Origin: an uncultured Vampirovibrio sp.
GTDB lineage: Bacteria; Cyanobacteriota; Vampirovibrionia; Gastranaerophilales; Gastranaerophilaceae
Length of the DNA: 40,384 bases
NCBI GenBank assembly: GCA_910583725.1
Contig: CAJTXZ010000024.1
Location: 1-40,384, forward strand
Direction of reading: 5' to 3'
Position 1 is the first letter of the stretch. Each line of letters starts with the position of its first letter. Both the position numbers and the translations under genes were made by a program. Of the stretch, positions 33,074 to 40,384 are shown piece by piece. The notes below the pieces were generated by a model. It searched no databases. It was given only the letters and a program-made list of their open reading frames with translations, and was not told where the DNA came from.

Positions 33074-33895
33074 ATGGGCTTACACTTAGAGAATACGGGC
33101 ATTATCTATAATCAGGATGTAAATAAGAGCAAAGAGTTTGCATCTAAAATTTCCGATGCTTTTTTTAATGAAGGCCTTGCAACGGTGAAGCCAAAGATTT
33201 TTGATATGGCCGAAATGCCTCTTAATATCACCTTTGCTGTTACAATAGGCGGGGATGGCACACTTTTAAAATGCGCAAGACACTACAGCAGGCTAAATGT
33301 GCCGGTTTTCGGCTTTAATATGGGCAGACTCGGCTATCTTTCACAGGCTTTGCCTGATGAATTAGATTTTGTGATAAAAAAAATCAAGGACAGAGATTTC
33401 AGGATAGAAGAGAGATTAATGCTAAAATCAAGCGCAGAAAATATTGCGCTGAATGATATGGTAATAAGAAAAGAGCTTAATGCAAGAACCTCTGTTTTGA
33501 ATTTATCAATAAATGATAGACCTGTATGCAGTTATATGGCTGACGGCCTTATTATATCAACGCCCACAGGCTCCACAGCGTATGCGCTTTCAGCAGGCGG
33601 GCCTGTGATTTCACCGGATATAGACTGTTTTATCATTGTACCTATTTGCCCGCACACATTAACAGCAAGGCCCATTGTTATTAATTCAAATGAAAAAATA
33701 AAGGTTTCCATATGTGAAAACACGGGCTATCAGATAACAGCGGACGGCCAGGATATTAAACCGTTTCAAAAAGAGGTTGTGATTGAAAAATATAAAAACT
33801 GTGCCAAGCTTCTTTTATTAAATAAGGAAAAAAGTGATTTTTACAGAATCTTAAGAAATAAACTACATTGGGGGACGGCTCCTAACAAATGTTAA
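33074..33895 (+). CDS. nadK: NAD kinase
   Basis: A 273-aa enzyme that phosphorylates NAD to NADP in the cytosol. G-G-D-G (59-62) is the catalytic phosphate motif; F-G-F-N-M-G-R-L-G-Y-L follows at 79-89; N127-D128 begins the N-D motif; T-P-T-G-S-T-A-Y-A-L-S-A-G-G-P at 163-177 closes the NAD site. Length is normal. No strong ribosome site; it follows yajQ by 18 bp and overlaps recN by 7 bp, which suggests translational coupling with recN. Confidence 0.95.
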   Translation: MGLHLENTGIIYNQDVNKSKEFASKISDAFFNEGLATVKPKIFDMAEMPLNITFAVTIGGDGTLLKCARHYSRLNVPVFGFNMGRLGYLSQALPDELDFVIKKIKDRDFRIEERLMLKSSAENIALNDMVIRKELNARTSVLNLSINDRPVCSYMADGLIISTPTGSTAYALSAGGPVISPDIDCFIIVPICPHTLTARPIVINSNEKIKVSICENTGYQITADGQDIKPFQKEVVIEKYKNCAKLLLLNKEKSDFYRILRNKLHWGTAPNKC

Positions 33896-35490
33896 CAGAA
33901 CTTTACATTAAAAATTTTATATTAATTGATGAATTAAGGCTCGATTTTAACGGCGGTTTTAATGTGCTTTTAGGTGAAACGGGCGCCGGAAAAAGCATAA
34001 TATTTAAAGCCATTGATGTGGCACTTGGAGCAAAGACAAACAGAGAAGTTTTGAATAACCCTGATAAAAATGCTCTGATTGAACTAACATTTGTTGATGA
34101 TAATGAAGAGATTGTAATTTCAAGAGAAATTTCAAAAACCGGTACAAAGCCAAGGTTAAACGGTGCTATGGTGACACTTGATGTTATAAACCAGATGAGA
34201 GAAAAATTAGCAGATATCCACTCACAGCACCAAACATATACATATATCCAGCAAAAACACCATATCGGCCTTTTAGATTCATACATAGAAAGCACTGATG
34301 AAGATTTTAAAAAATTACTTCAAAAGTATAAAGAAGATTACTTTGAATATAAGAACACTACAAAAAAATTAGATGAAATAGAGGCGGGCCAAAAAGAAGA
34401 CGGGGAAAGAATTGAGTTTTTGAGGTTTCAGATTAATGAAATTGAAGAGGCGGAGATTAAAGAGGGGGAAGAAGAGGAATTAAATTCCGAATTAGATGTT
34501 TTATCAAACCTTGAAGAATTAAAGGAAACGACCTATGGTGCTTATTATGCATTAAATAATGATGATTCATCTATAATTGAGGCATTGAATAAGATAAAAT
34601 GCAATATTTCAAGGGCGGCAGAGTATGATAATTCACTAACGGAAATAGAATCCTCTTTTATTGATGCTTATGAAAATTTAAGAGATGTATCAAATAGCCT
34701 TAGAAATTACTCCGAAAGCCTTGAAAATAACCCGCAAAGGCTTGATGAAATTAATGAGAGGCTTGAATTAATTCAAAAATTAAAGAGAAAATACGGAAAT
34801 ATTTTTGAAACATATGATAAATTCAGAGCAGAACTTGCAAGCCTTGAAGGTAATTTTGAATCATTTGAAGATTTAAAGATTAAAAAAGAGGAGCTTTTAA
34901 ATTCTATTAAAGAATTGTCAAAAAACTTAGACGAAAAAAGGCTGCAAAATGCAGAGACATTATCTGTACTTATTCAGGATGAACTAAAAAATTTAAACCT
35001 AGAACATGCAAAGTTTCATATTTGCGTAGATACTACTGAGGATTTTAATCAGACGGGCAAAAACAGGGTAGAGTTTTTGATTTCAACAAACGTTTCAAAG
35101 GAGCCTGCGCCATTGGTAAAAACAGCCTCAGGCGGGGAAATTTCAAGGGTAATGCTTGCAATAAAAACCGTTTTTTCAAGCGTAGATAAGGTTTCACTTA
35201 TTATATTTGATGAAATTGATACGGGCATTTCAGGCAAGACTTCTGTTTCTGTTGCGAATGCAATTAGTAAACTCTCAAAAAGCGCACAGGTTTTTGCAAT
35301 CACCCACCAGCCAATCATAGCTTCAAAGGCTGATAATTTTTACCTTGTTACAAAGGAGCAGAAGGACAAAACAAGGGTAAATGTTAAAAAACTTGATGAG
35401 GCTGAAAAGCCGAACGTGCTAGCGCAAATGGCTCTTGGCGATGTGAGCGATAATTCTCTTACCTTTGCCAAAGAGCTTTTGGGCGGATAA
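33889..35490 (+). CDS. recN: DNA repair protein RecN
   Basis: A 533-aa SMC-like ATPase that acts early in double-strand-break repair. Walker A G-E-T-G-A-G-K-S is at 29-36; the signature S-G-G-E-I-S-R is near 412-418; Walker B L-I-I-F-D-E-I-D-T-G is near 436-445; a coiled coil spans about 150-380, rich in Glu/Lys. Slightly short compared with E. coli RecN (553 aa). Linkage nadK-recN is common in bacteria. It overlaps nadK by 7 bp. The 238 bp downstream hold no gene. Confidence 0.95.
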   Translation: MLTELYIKNFILIDELRLDFNGGFNVLLGETGAGKSIIFKAIDVALGAKTNREVLNNPDKNALIELTFVDDNEEIVISREISKTGTKPRLNGAMVTLDVINQMREKLADIHSQHQTYTYIQQKHHIGLLDSYIESTDEDFKKLLQKYKEDYFEYKNTTKKLDEIEAGQKEDGERIEFLRFQINEIEEAEIKEGEEEELNSELDVLSNLEELKETTYGAYYALNNDDSSIIEALNKIKCNISRAAEYDNSLTEIESSFIDAYENLRDVSNSLRNYSESLENNPQRLDEINERLELIQKLKRKYGNIFETYDKFRAELASLEGNFESFEDLKIKKEELLNSIKELSKNLDEKRLQNAETLSVLIQDELKNLNLEHAKFHICVDTTEDFNQTGKNRVEFLISTNVSKEPAPLVKTASGGEISRVMLAIKTVFSSVDKVSLIIFDEIDTGISGKTSVSVANAISKLSKSAQVFAITHQPIIASKADNFYLVTKEQKDKTRVNVKKLDEAEKPNVLAQMALGDVSDNSLTFAKELLGG

Positions 35491-35728
35491 CTTAATATAT
35501 ACTTGGGGCTTAGATGAATTTCAGCGGTTATATGGAATTTTTGTCTGTTTGTTTATTTAAAGCCCTTGAGCCTAAAAGCAGCAGGGTTTAAACTTTCACA
35601 CAAAAAGGAAATCTGCAAAACGGGTGTAAAGCAAGCAGTCATTATTATGTGTCTTACATATAAGAGGATTTTTAAGGCAGTAGTATTTAAAAGCCTGCAT
35701 TGATAGGCTTAACAAGTAAGAAAAAATT

Positions 35729-35848
35729 TTATTTTGTTTTTAGTTCTTTTTTTATTTCTTTTTCATCATCTGATATGGCATAAAACAATATACCCAAAAG
35801 ACCAAAAATACCAATTATAACCGTGCCAATTGCCAAATTTGCTATCAT
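35729..35848 (-). CDS. 39-aa single-pass membrane microprotein
   Basis: ATG at 35848 overlaps the stop of the upstream gene (ATGA), so the two are translationally coupled; the upstream end (GAGGAGTTA on the minus strand) also provides a good ribosome site. The protein is M-I-A-N-L-A-I-G-T-V followed by I-I-G-I-F-G-L-L-G-I-L-F-Y-A, a full membrane helix (about 3-24), and a charged tail D-D-E-K-E-I-K-K-E-L. Similar tiny membrane pairs occur in other gut bacteria, as far as I recall. Function unknown. Confidence 0.7.
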   Translation of the reverse strand: MIANLAIGTVIIGIFGLLGILFYAISDDEKEIKKELKTK

Positions 35849-36069
35849 TTTAACTCCTCTATTTTGCTAAGACAAAATTTGATACTCATAACCGTTTTAG
35901 CGCCAAGGGCCAAAAGACACAAAACGGCTGCCAAATTTATTACAACCTGCATTAAAGTGCAGTTCAGGTAATGAGTAAAAAGCCAAGCAACACATCCTGA
36001 TATTGCAGTCATTGCGAATGTCAACAACAACCTGTAAAATATTAACTTCTCTTTATAAAAATCAACCAT
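35845..36069 (-). CDS. 74-aa two-helix membrane protein
   Basis: Starts M-V-D-F-Y-K-E-K-L-I-F-Y-R-L-L-L at ATG 36069. Two hydrophobic helices are plain: about 9-31 and 38-61, with a short loop between and a basic end. No Shine-Dalgarno site; an extended -10 (TGCTATACT, 36076-36084) lies 6 nt before the ATG, so the mRNA may be leaderless. It overlaps the 39-aa gene by 4 bp (ATGA). Looks like a conserved small-membrane-protein pair of unknown function; a toxin-antitoxin or holin-like role is possible but nothing shows it. Confidence 0.68.
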   Translation of the reverse strand: MVDFYKEKLIFYRLLLTFAMTAISGCVAWLFTHYLNCTLMQVVINLAAVLCLLALGAKTVMSIKFCLSKIEELK

Positions 36070-36075
36070 AGAAAA

Positions 36076-36084
36076 AGTATAGCA
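36076..36084 (-). promoter_or_regulatory. Extended -10 next to a start codon
   Basis: TGCTATACT on the minus strand followed by TTTTCT and then ATG (36069). This is the same layout as before deoC (TGGTATAAT, ATTTTCT, ATG) and fits a leaderless mRNA. Confidence 0.4.
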
Positions 36085-36209
36085 TATTAATTTAAAAAGC
36101 AAAAAAGTGTTTAAAAAATATAAGATTCCAAAAAACCGTTATTATAAATTTTTGGCCTTTTAAAAAAAGTGGTGCAGCAAAAACTACAACAGAAGCAAAT
36201 GCACTAAAA

Positions 36210-36218
36210 TGTGGATAA
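36210..36218 (-). promoter_or_regulatory. Perfect DnaA box consensus match
   Basis: TGTGGATAA is the exact reverse complement of the DnaA box TTATCCACA. A near match (TTTGGATAA) is at about 37178-37186. Only one exact box was found in this gap. Confidence 0.35.
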
Positions 36219-36222
36219 GCAT

Positions 36223-36291
36223 TGCGGTAAAATGCATGTTTGCAGAGCTTAATATCACCTACGCAAGAAAGTGCGGTAAAATGCGGTAAAG
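36223..36291 (+). repeat. Short repeats TGCGGTAAAATGC
   Basis: TGCGGTAAAATGC occurs at 36223-36235 and 36272-36284, and the second copy runs into a third TGCGGTAAA at 36282-36290 in tandem. A degenerate relative (TGCACTAAAATGTGG) begins near 36200. Iteron- or operator-like, role unknown. Confidence 0.6.
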
Positions 36292-37233
36292 GCTGCTTGT
36301 GTAAGCTAAAGAAGATCGTGCAAGACAAGCTGTAAAACCAGCCAAGGAGGCGGATAGATTAATATAAGGTTATCTTATGGGTAAAATAAAGTTTTGCGAG
36401 AATATTTTTTAGGGAGCATTGTAATTATATATTTTATTATTATTTACTGAAACCCGCTTCATAATAAAAAGTTTGCCAGTCTTGAACGATTAGCAAACAT
36501 TTAATAAACACGAGGATATTAAGAGAGAGTAAAATAATTCTTTTTTTAAGCCTAAAATTCCTTTTAATTAAGGATTACAGAGATTTTTTGTTTTTCAATA
36601 TAAATATTATTTTGCAGTAATAAAAATTATTTTCTGCTTTATTTATAATCATTTATGTTGAAATAGTTTTTTATTGATTGTAAATTCCCTATTATACAAT
36701 TGTTATCTTTTTAAATTCTTCCTGATTTAAAATTTAATTCCCTTACATTTTAATAAAGTATTTGGCTTTTAAAAAATTGCCTAAAAATGGTGATATTGTT
36801 AAGAAATGTTAAAATTTTTGCTAAAATACACCGTATTTGCCATAAAACCCCAAAATGGAGCTGAAAGACCTAATAATAAATAAAATTAAAATACGAGACA
36901 GCTATTTGATATTTCAGGCTTTAGTTTATTAATACAGAGGCACAAACTGCAGTCATAACTTAGCATATAAGGTTTTTTTAAAAATTCAGTTTAATGTATG
37001 TAATAAAAATATAAAAACGGGTCAACAAAAGTTTTTTTAAGGTTTATTGATACAGATGGCGCAATAAAAGTCTTATTCAAAAAAGATGTTTTTTGTTTGT
37101 TACAAAATTAATTAAACAGCAAGGATGTGATATAAGACTGATATATCTTGCAACCACAAGACATTAAGAATGCAACATTTGGATAAAGCAGTATTCTGAT
37201 TATTCTCATAAACCCAATATTTGAATTGATAAA

Positions 37234-37263
37234 GGCGCAGTAATGGAAACTCCAAAAAGCGCC
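37234..37263 (-). terminator. Likely terminator after yidC
   Basis: GGCGC and GCGCC form an outer stem around an inner TGGA/TCCA stem; TTTATC follows on the minus strand. It lies 30 bp past the yidC stop. The internal loop makes it weaker than others. Confidence 0.45.
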
Positions 37264-37292
37264 CCGGTGTTTAATTTAGCCATTATAAGGTG

Positions 37293-38420
37293 TCAATTTT
37301 TCTTATCATCAACATCTTTTACATCCTGAACTTCAATGATATTAGGCTTTGTAGCTGTTTTATCTTTGATAGATTTTGCTTGTTTTTCAGCCTTTTTTGC
37401 CTCATCTTCCTTATCAAGCTGCTTATTTATAACCACAGTCTGAATAATCTGGAAAATATTTGATGTTACAAGATAGAGTAAAACGCCTGCAGGGATTGGC
37501 ACAAAGACAAATGTAACTAAAATCATTAATGGCATGGTTGTGCTCATTGTTTTTTGAATTGCCTGCTGGGTAGGATCCATTGACTGGTTCTTATTCTGCG
37601 CCATCATTACCTTTTGACTAATCCACATGGTGAGCGCAAAAAGAATTAATAAGAAAATTACGTCGTAATGAATGGCTGATTCCACCTTGGCAGTAGGCAC
37701 GCTGGCAGCCAGAATGTCGCCAGCCCTTGTAAATTCTACGGTTTCAGTCTCTCTTGTGCTTATATCAAGAATGTTAATTTCTGCTTTTTCAACATTATCA
37801 AGAATTGAAAATTTTTCATTAAGATTATCAAGAGGAATCTTTAAATCAAGACTTTCGCCCGGAATGATGTCTCCCTGAACGGTTACAGCCTTTGTGGGCT
37901 GGTTAATCTTAACTTTATCAAGGGTTTCGCCGGTTTTCAAATAAACTTTAGCGTCTTTTCCTGCCTGAAAAGAGTCTCTTGGGCCAACCTGGAATTTGCC
38001 GTCAAAAGATACGCCGGCATTGCTTTTTATCGTTGCATCAAGTCTGTCTATGAATAAAAAACTGGCTTTTCCCGCTTGCTGTAAGAATTGCGGGCTGATT
38101 AGCGCTGTATACAAAAGTATAAAAATCGGTATCTGAATTAGCATAGGAAGGCAGCCGCTCATAGGGTTAAACTGGTGCTCCTTGTAGAATTCAGCCATTT
38201 TCCGCTGCATAGTTTGAGGGTCAGATTTATAGCGGTCCTGTATGGCTTTCATTTTAGGCTGAAGAGTCTGCATTACCCTCATAGAGCGCTGTTGCGCTAT
38301 GCTTGAGTGCCACATTGCAGCCCTCACAATGATTGTAAGTGCAATAATCGCTAAACCCCAGTTCCCGACAAGGTTTGCAAGAAAATTTAAAATTTGTATA
38401 GTTATTTGAACAAAATCCAT
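37293..38420 (-). CDS. yidC: Membrane protein insertase YidC
   Basis: A 375-aa YidC/Oxa1/Alb3 insertase, which places membrane proteins with or without SecYEG. The first conserved helix (W-G-L-A-I-I-A-L-T-I-I-V-R, 21-33) carries the groove Arg R33. The cytosolic hairpin follows (M-Q-T-L-Q-P-K-M-K-A-I-Q-D-R-Y), then F-N-P-M-S-G-C-L-P-M-L-I-Q-I-P-I-F near 83-100. An extracytoplasmic loop of about 120 residues, beta-rich (about 118-245), lies before the next helices; I recall a similar loop in cyanobacterial YidC and not in short Gram-positive forms. The tail is Lys/Asp-rich. AGGAG precedes the ATG. Divergent from mnmE. Confidence 0.93.
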   Translation of the reverse strand: MDFVQITIQILNFLANLVGNWGLAIIALTIIVRAAMWHSSIAQQRSMRVMQTLQPKMKAIQDRYKSDPQTMQRKMAEFYKEHQFNPMSGCLPMLIQIPIFILLYTALISPQFLQQAGKASFLFIDRLDATIKSNAGVSFDGKFQVGPRDSFQAGKDAKVYLKTGETLDKVKINQPTKAVTVQGDIIPGESLDLKIPLDNLNEKFSILDNVEKAEINILDISTRETETVEFTRAGDILAASVPTAKVESAIHYDVIFLLILFALTMWISQKVMMAQNKNQSMDPTQQAIQKTMSTTMPLMILVTFVFVPIPAGVLLYLVTSNIFQIIQTVVINKQLDKEDEAKKAEKQAKSIKDKTATKPNIIEVQDVKDVDDKKN

Positions 38421-38481
38421 TAATATCTCCTAAAAAGCTTATGTATACTCATTTTACACCAAACATGATATTATAGAAGGC

Positions 38482-39849
38482 ATGGAAAATATGTTTGATA
38501 CAATTTGTGCTATAGCAACCCCCTTAAGTGCAGGCAGCATAGGGATTATCAGGATTTCGGGAGAAAAATCATTCGAAATTGTCGCAAAAATTTTTAATAA
38601 ACCCATAAATCCTGAAAAGATAAACCACGGCTGGATTATAGACAATTCAACAGGTAAAAACATTGATGAAGTCATTGTTTTGCCGTTTAAAAACCCGAAA
38701 AGCTACACTGGAGAAGATATTGTGGAAATTCAAAGCCATGGCTCACCTGTTGTTATAAGAGAAATTTTAAATTTAGTGTTAAAAAATGGCGCAAAACCAG
38801 CTCAGAGAGGGGAATTCACCAAACGTGCATTTTTAAATCATAAAATTGATTTGTCGCAAGCGGAGGCTGTGCTTGATTTAATAAATGCAAAAACCTCAAA
38901 AAGCGCATCATTAGCGGCTAACAACCTTTCAGGCAGCTTAAAAAAAGAAATTGACAGTATCAGAGAAAAAATTATTGAAATTTTGGCTAAAATTACAGCC
39001 TCGCTTGATTTTCCGGAGGATGTAAAAGAGGTGGAATACCCTGAAATCCTTTCTGTGCTTGAAAATTCGGCTTTAAAAATTGAAAAAATTCTTGCAAATG
39101 CGCACTGCCACAATGTTTTAAGGGAAGGGATACAAATAGCTGTGGCGGGGTGCCCTAATGTGGGCAAAAGTTCACTGTTTAACGCACTTTTAGCCTATGA
39201 GAGGGCCATTGTGACAGATATAGCAGGCACAACCAGGGATACTATTTCTGAAAATATAGATATTCAGGGTATTTCAGCCACTTTAATCGACACAGCCGGT
39301 ATCAGGGAAGGAAATATAGACAAAGTTGAAGAATTGGGCGTGCAGATTTCAAAAAATACGATTGGTGATTCTAACATAATTTTGTGTCTTTTTGATGGCA
39401 CAAAAGGGCTTCAAGATGAGGACAGGCAAGTGTTTTCACTAATTGACACGTCTAAAACCTGCTTATATGTTGAAACAAAGCAGGATATAACTCTAAAAAA
39501 CCAGCAAAACCAAGGGCTGCGCGCCGGTGAATCTCCAGAAAACCCTATTATTATTAGCTCTAAGACTAATTACGGAATTGAAAATTTAAAAAATGTGATT
39601 TTTTCTGAAATTTTAGGCTCAAATATAGAGAATACAAGCTTTTTAACAAATCAAAGGCACCAGGAAGCCCTAAGAACAGCACTTTCACATATAAAAAACG
39701 CTATAGACGCCGCCAGGCTTGAAGAATTACAGGATTTAATTTCTATTGATATAAAATCCGCGCTCATTTCGCTTGGTGAGATATCAGGAGAAGTGGTGTC
39801 TGATGAGGTTTTGAACCGTATTTTTGACAGCTTTTGCATTGGAAAGTAG
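38482..39849 (+). CDS. mnmE: tRNA modification GTPase MnmE
   Basis: A 455-aa GTPase that, with MnmG, makes the 5-carboxymethylaminomethyl group on U34 of certain tRNAs. The N-terminal folate-binding domain starts D-T-I-C-A-I-A-T-P (6-14). The helical region has G-E-F-T-K-R-A-F-L-N. G1 (G-C-P-N-V-G-K-S-S) is near 222-230, G-T-T-R-D and D-T-A-G-I-R near 252 and 270, and the C-terminal F-C-I-G-K has the catalytic C452. Complete and normal length. AGAAGG precedes the ATG. mnmG is not next to it. Confidence 0.97.
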   Translation: MENMFDTICAIATPLSAGSIGIIRISGEKSFEIVAKIFNKPINPEKINHGWIIDNSTGKNIDEVIVLPFKNPKSYTGEDIVEIQSHGSPVVIREILNLVLKNGAKPAQRGEFTKRAFLNHKIDLSQAEAVLDLINAKTSKSASLAANNLSGSLKKEIDSIREKIIEILAKITASLDFPEDVKEVEYPEILSVLENSALKIEKILANAHCHNVLREGIQIAVAGCPNVGKSSLFNALLAYERAIVTDIAGTTRDTISENIDIQGISATLIDTAGIREGNIDKVEELGVQISKNTIGDSNIILCLFDGTKGLQDEDRQVFSLIDTSKTCLYVETKQDITLKNQQNQGLRAGESPENPIIISSKTNYGIENLKNVIFSEILGSNIENTSFLTNQRHQEALRTALSHIKNAIDAARLEELQDLISIDIKSALISLGEISGEVVSDEVLNRIFDSFCIGK

Positions 39850-40048
39850 CTTATAGCAGGCGTCGCAATATTTTTAATACCTTCAAAGCCATACTGCGGA
39901 AAACTTTGCACGCATTTAAATGAGGTAAAAGCTCCAATTTTACGTTTCCAAAACCTCAAAAAATATTATTAAGGAATATTGCAAGATTTAAGGCTTGTTC
40001 TCAAACCCCGCTCAGTTATTTATAGTAATAAAACTTTACAAAAAAGAC

Positions 40049-40078
40049 TTTATAAAATACCTTTTTGTATTTTATAAA
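40049..40078. repeat. Perfect 12-bp AT-rich inverted repeat
   Basis: TTTATAAAATAC (40049-40060) and GTATTTTATAAA (40067-40078), 6-nt loop CTTTTT. It may help stop transcription from mnmE, 200 bp upstream, or be an operator; no T tract follows on the plus strand. Confidence 0.45.
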
Positions 40079-40128
40079 AATTTTCAAAAATCCTTGGACA
40101 ACAAAAGCCAAAATCTGGCAAAAAGAAA

Positions 40129-40158
40129 GGGGTGCCGGTTACAAAGGTACAGCACCCC
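40129..40158 (-). terminator. Terminator of the truncated minus-strand gene
   Basis: GGGGTGC (40129-40135) pairs with GCACCCC (40152-40158). Read on the minus strand it is followed by TTTCTTTTT. It lies about 175 bp past the stop codon at 40333. Confidence 0.65.
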
Positions 40159-40332
40159 GAAAAGTTGTTTGTTTTATCGTAAAATTATTTTTAGATTTGA
40201 CATTTAAGTATAATTTATGAGCACCAAATCCTTAAACGACAGTGTTTTTGGAGTCTCATTTTGCCATGTGCCAGAGGCAGGTCCCAATAACAAAAGGGGA
40301 TAAAACCTTTATTAAAATAGCCATCACAGCCC

Positions 40333-40384
40333 CTACTGCACACTCTTATACTCCAATATCACAAAGCCGTCTCCTCCTTTACCG
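40333..40384 (-). CDS. C-terminal end of a truncated glycine-rich protein
   Basis: The minus-strand frame enters from the window edge and ends at TAG 40333-40335. The 16 visible residues end G-K-G-G-D-G-F-V-I-L-E-Y-K-S-V-Q. A G-G-x-G-G-D-G followed by V-I-L/I-E-Y is a common end of glycine-rich surface or tail-fibre-like beta proteins. A terminator follows on the same strand. Too little is visible to name it. Confidence 0.5.
   Translation of the reverse strand, partial: GKGGDGFVILEYKSVQ

Larger units (their letters stand above)
36085..37292. other. 1.2-kb gene-free AT-rich region, possible origin-like features
   Basis: No ORF with a ribosome site was found on either strand. The left part (36200-36291) carries a perfect DnaA box (TGTGGATAA, 36210-36218) and three copies of TGCGGTAAA. 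The middle (36420-36840) is very AT-rich. Two diverged copies of TTTATTRATACAGA lie near 36924 and 37042. A hairpin GTTTGC...GCAAAC spans 36471-36498. At the right end is the likely yidC terminator (37234-37263). The neighbours yidC and mnmE are often close to oriC in bacteria, but a single good DnaA box is weak evidence. Confidence 0.4.
39850..40332. other. Intergenic region between convergent mnmE and a truncated gene
   Basis: 483 bp without a convincing gene. It holds a 6-bp inverted repeat TGAGGT/ACCTCA (39921-39958), a TTTACAAAA motif (40035-40043), a perfect 12-bp AT-rich inverted repeat TTTATAAAATAC/GTATTTTATAAA (40049-40078), and the terminator of the minus-strand gene (40129-40158). 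A 28-codon plus-strand ORF at 40218 has no ribosome site. Confidence 0.5.

Noticed and set aside
36343..36412. Strong AAGGAGG followed by a short ORF in the gene-free region
   Set aside because: The nearest ATG is about 28 nt away and gives only 11 codons.
36471..36498. GTTTGC/GCAAAC hairpin as tRNA or terminator
   Set aside because: The 16-nt loop and flanks do not form a cloverleaf, and no T tract follows.
37204..37281. 25-codon minus-strand ORF after yidC
   Set aside because: It overlaps the likely yidC terminator and has no ribosome site.
40198..40245. TTGACA and TATAAT as a promoter
   Set aside because: The two hexamers are only 6 bp apart, and the following 28-codon ORF has no ribosome site.

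Overview
This is an AT-rich bacterial chromosome segment with short intergenic gaps and almost entirely housekeeping or lineage-specific genes. There are no rRNAs, tRNAs that I could recognise, phage genes, transposases or CRISPR arrays. The best fit is a non-photosynthetic relative of Cyanobacteria (Vampirovibrionia/'Melainabacteria', probably gut Gastranaerophilales). This is inferred from a DUF3326 protein (a family I know mainly from cyanobacteria and plastid-bearing organisms), a YidC with a large loop between its first and second membrane regions, and several orphan proteins with a short N-terminal S/N-F-K/G motif. A database search would be needed to confirm the taxon.

Layout. 1-178: start of a truncated orphan gene (minus). 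534-4335: minus-strand run of 2-hydroxyacid dehydrogenase, deoC, a 63-aa orphan, and the UPF0237 (ACT)/UPF0210 pair. 4755-7375: a protein strikingly similar to the eukaryotic mitochondrial inner-membrane protein MTFP1/MTP18, then a short-type DXS-like transketolase. 7491-10386: minus-strand orphan, iron-sulfur flavoprotein, MmcQ/YjbR protein and a 56-aa microprotein. 10588-15938: ROK sugar kinase, then the overlapping run holA-holB-DUF3326-type IV pilin-like. 16329-16862: BtuR/CobO corrinoid adenosyltransferase. 17050-22093: minus strand cupin-tailed orphan, GIY-YIG protein, DusB and a periplasmic TPR protein. 22236-23628: BioG-BioC, the entry steps of biotin synthesis. 23634-24527: RpoD-type sigma factor. 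24528-25498: non-coding region with two terminator-like RNA structures. 25499-27662: large orphan membrane protein whose 3' end is broken. 27842-32210: ribH, a secreted orphan, an acidic coiled-coil protein and RseP. 32316-35490: rpsU, yajQ, nadK, recN. 35729-36069: a pair of tiny membrane proteins (minus). 36070-37292: gene-free AT-rich region with one perfect DnaA box and short repeats. 37293-39849: divergent yidC and mnmE. 40333-40384: C-terminus of a truncated minus-strand gene.

The most interesting items are the bacterial MTFP1-like protein; in-frame stops followed by preserved coding tails in two lineage-specific genes; a possible shared N-terminal tag on orphan proteins; the riboswitch-like structure near 24934-24997; and apparently leaderless extended -10 promoters placed 6-7 nt before start codons.
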